Assembly: GCF_000284035.1 (NCBI RefSeq)
Contig: NC_016887.1
Location: 2,108,001 to 2,172,000, forward strand
Direction: 5' to 3'
DNA length: 64,000 bases
Source: Nocardia cyriacigeorgica GUH-2
GTDB lineage: Bacteria; Actinomycetota; Actinomycetes; Mycobacteriales; Mycobacteriaceae
The notes under the pieces were generated by a model that saw only the letters and a program-made list of their open reading frames with translations, was not told where the DNA came from and searched no databases. A program made the translations under genes and the position numbers. Below, one piece after another: positions 63,406-64,000 of the stretch (position 1 is the stretch's first letter; every line of letters begins with the position of its first letter).

Positions 63406-63963
63406 TCAGGGCTTCAAGCCGTCCAGGATGATGTCGATGAACCGCTGCCAATCTCCGAGATCGGCCCGTACCACGGCCGCGAGCGAGCCGATGATCATGT
63501 AGAGGTCGTCGGAGGTGACATCCGGTCGCAGCGATCCGTCGGTCTTGCCCTGCTCGAGAATCGCAGTGGCGAACTCGAAGAGGTCGGCCTTGACGGGGCC
63601 TTGGGGTGCGATATTGCCGAGTGTCGACTCGATCATCCTCGACAGGGTGCGCCCTTGTTCGTGCACCTGTCCGACATGCGTCAGCAGCCATCGGACCGAC
63701 TCGATGCCGGTGGCGAACTCCGGGCACTTCGTACGAGCGGAGTCGAGAATCTGGATGAAGCGCTGTTCGGCGATGGCTTCCATGAGCGCTTGCCGAGTAG
63801 GGAAGTGGCGATAGATCGTTCCGACGCCCACGCCCGCGGCGCCGGCGACTTCCGACATCTGGACCTCGTCCCCGCGTTCGGCGAAGAGCGTGGTCGCGGC
63901 TTCGAGAACGCGAGCGCGATTACGTCCGGCATCGGCGCGCAAGCGGCGTGGTGGGTTCGGCAT
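63406..63963 (-). CDS. TetR/AcrR-family regulator
   Basis: The 185-residue regulator has an N-terminal HTH (NRARVLEAATTLFAERGDEVQMSEVAGAAGVGVGTIYRHFPTRQALMEAI) and a C-terminal domain (SVRWLLTHVGQVHEQGRTLSRMI, then LRPDVTSDDLYMIIGSLAAVV) close to the TetR_C_33/AefR-type regulators. It is probably the regulator of the 62.9-61.4 kb operon, whose promoter carries a palindrome, though a 459-bp gap with a gene remnant lies between them. Confidence 0.9.
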   Translation of the reverse strand: MPNPPRRLRADAGRNRARVLEAATTLFAERGDEVQMSEVAGAAGVGVGTIYRHFPTRQALMEAIAEQRFIQILDSARTKCPEFATGIESVRWLLTHVGQVHEQGRTLSRMIESTLGNIAPQGPVKADLFEFATAILEQGKTDGSLRPDVTSDDLYMIIGSLAAVVRADLGDWQRFIDIILDGLKP

Positions 63964-64000
63964 GAGATGACGGGCCTTCGGTCGACGGAAGTGGATTCCG

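Overview
The window looks like a chromosomal segment of a mycolic-acid-containing actinomycete, most likely Nocardia. Base composition is high GC with strongly GC-biased third codon positions. An Emb arabinosyltransferase and an MTB12-type lipoprotein are mycolata markers. The gene order ileS - dinB1 - lspA - rluD - dnaE1 - (Ddn-like) - ilvA - treZ is the Mycobacterium tuberculosis Rv1536-Rv1562 backbone with other genes inserted. No rRNA, tRNA, CRISPR array or intact insertion sequence was seen.

Layout. 1-16 kb is mostly backbone: the 3' end of ileS, an NlpC/P60 cell-wall hydrolase, galU, dinB1, a lipoprotein, a lone emb gene, an ADP-ribosylglycohydrolase, rarD, ctpE, a VOC protein, lspA and rluD. 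16.9-21.2 kb is a four-gene mymA-like operon: lipase/esterase, SDR, di-iron ferritin-like protein and Baeyer-Villiger-type monooxygenase. Its promoter carries a palindrome. 23-31.3 kb is a short-chain acid module. One operon is DUF485-ActP-acs; the next is a LytS/LytTR two-component pair feeding into a second DUF485-like/symporter pair. dnaE1 fills 33.7-37.3 kb.

37.4-42.8 kb holds the most interesting locus. It has a P450 without the EXXR arginine, a styrene-monooxygenase-like flavoprotein with no reductase beside it, and a large ATPase-LuxR regulator. The P450 and flavoprotein promoters carry the same 26-bp bipartite element in the same orientation, and a 14-bp exact copy of one half lies before the regulator. 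I read this as a small, apparently undescribed oxidation regulon.

42.9-55 kb has several regulator/transport pairs with visible operators (MFS/TetR, ABC-F/TetR), plus treZ, ilvA, a deazaflavin-dependent reductase and a very large LuxR regulator. 55.5-64 kb is accessory. An XRE-DUF397 pair diverges from a truncated serine recombinase that has lost its catalytic arginines and is followed by two tiny ORFs. A DUF222-HNH protein, gene remnants (NUDIX, TetR, an unidentified fragment), and a PPOX/DoxX/membrane operon with a TetR regulator complete the region.

Several genes (rarD, ctpE, a PhzF homologue, a zinc-ribbon protein, the 857-residue LuxR regulator, the DUF222 protein) have a TANNNT hexamer 6-8 nt before the start codon and no Shine-Dalgarno, consistent with leaderless mRNAs. 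All family assignments come from reading motifs; no database search was run.
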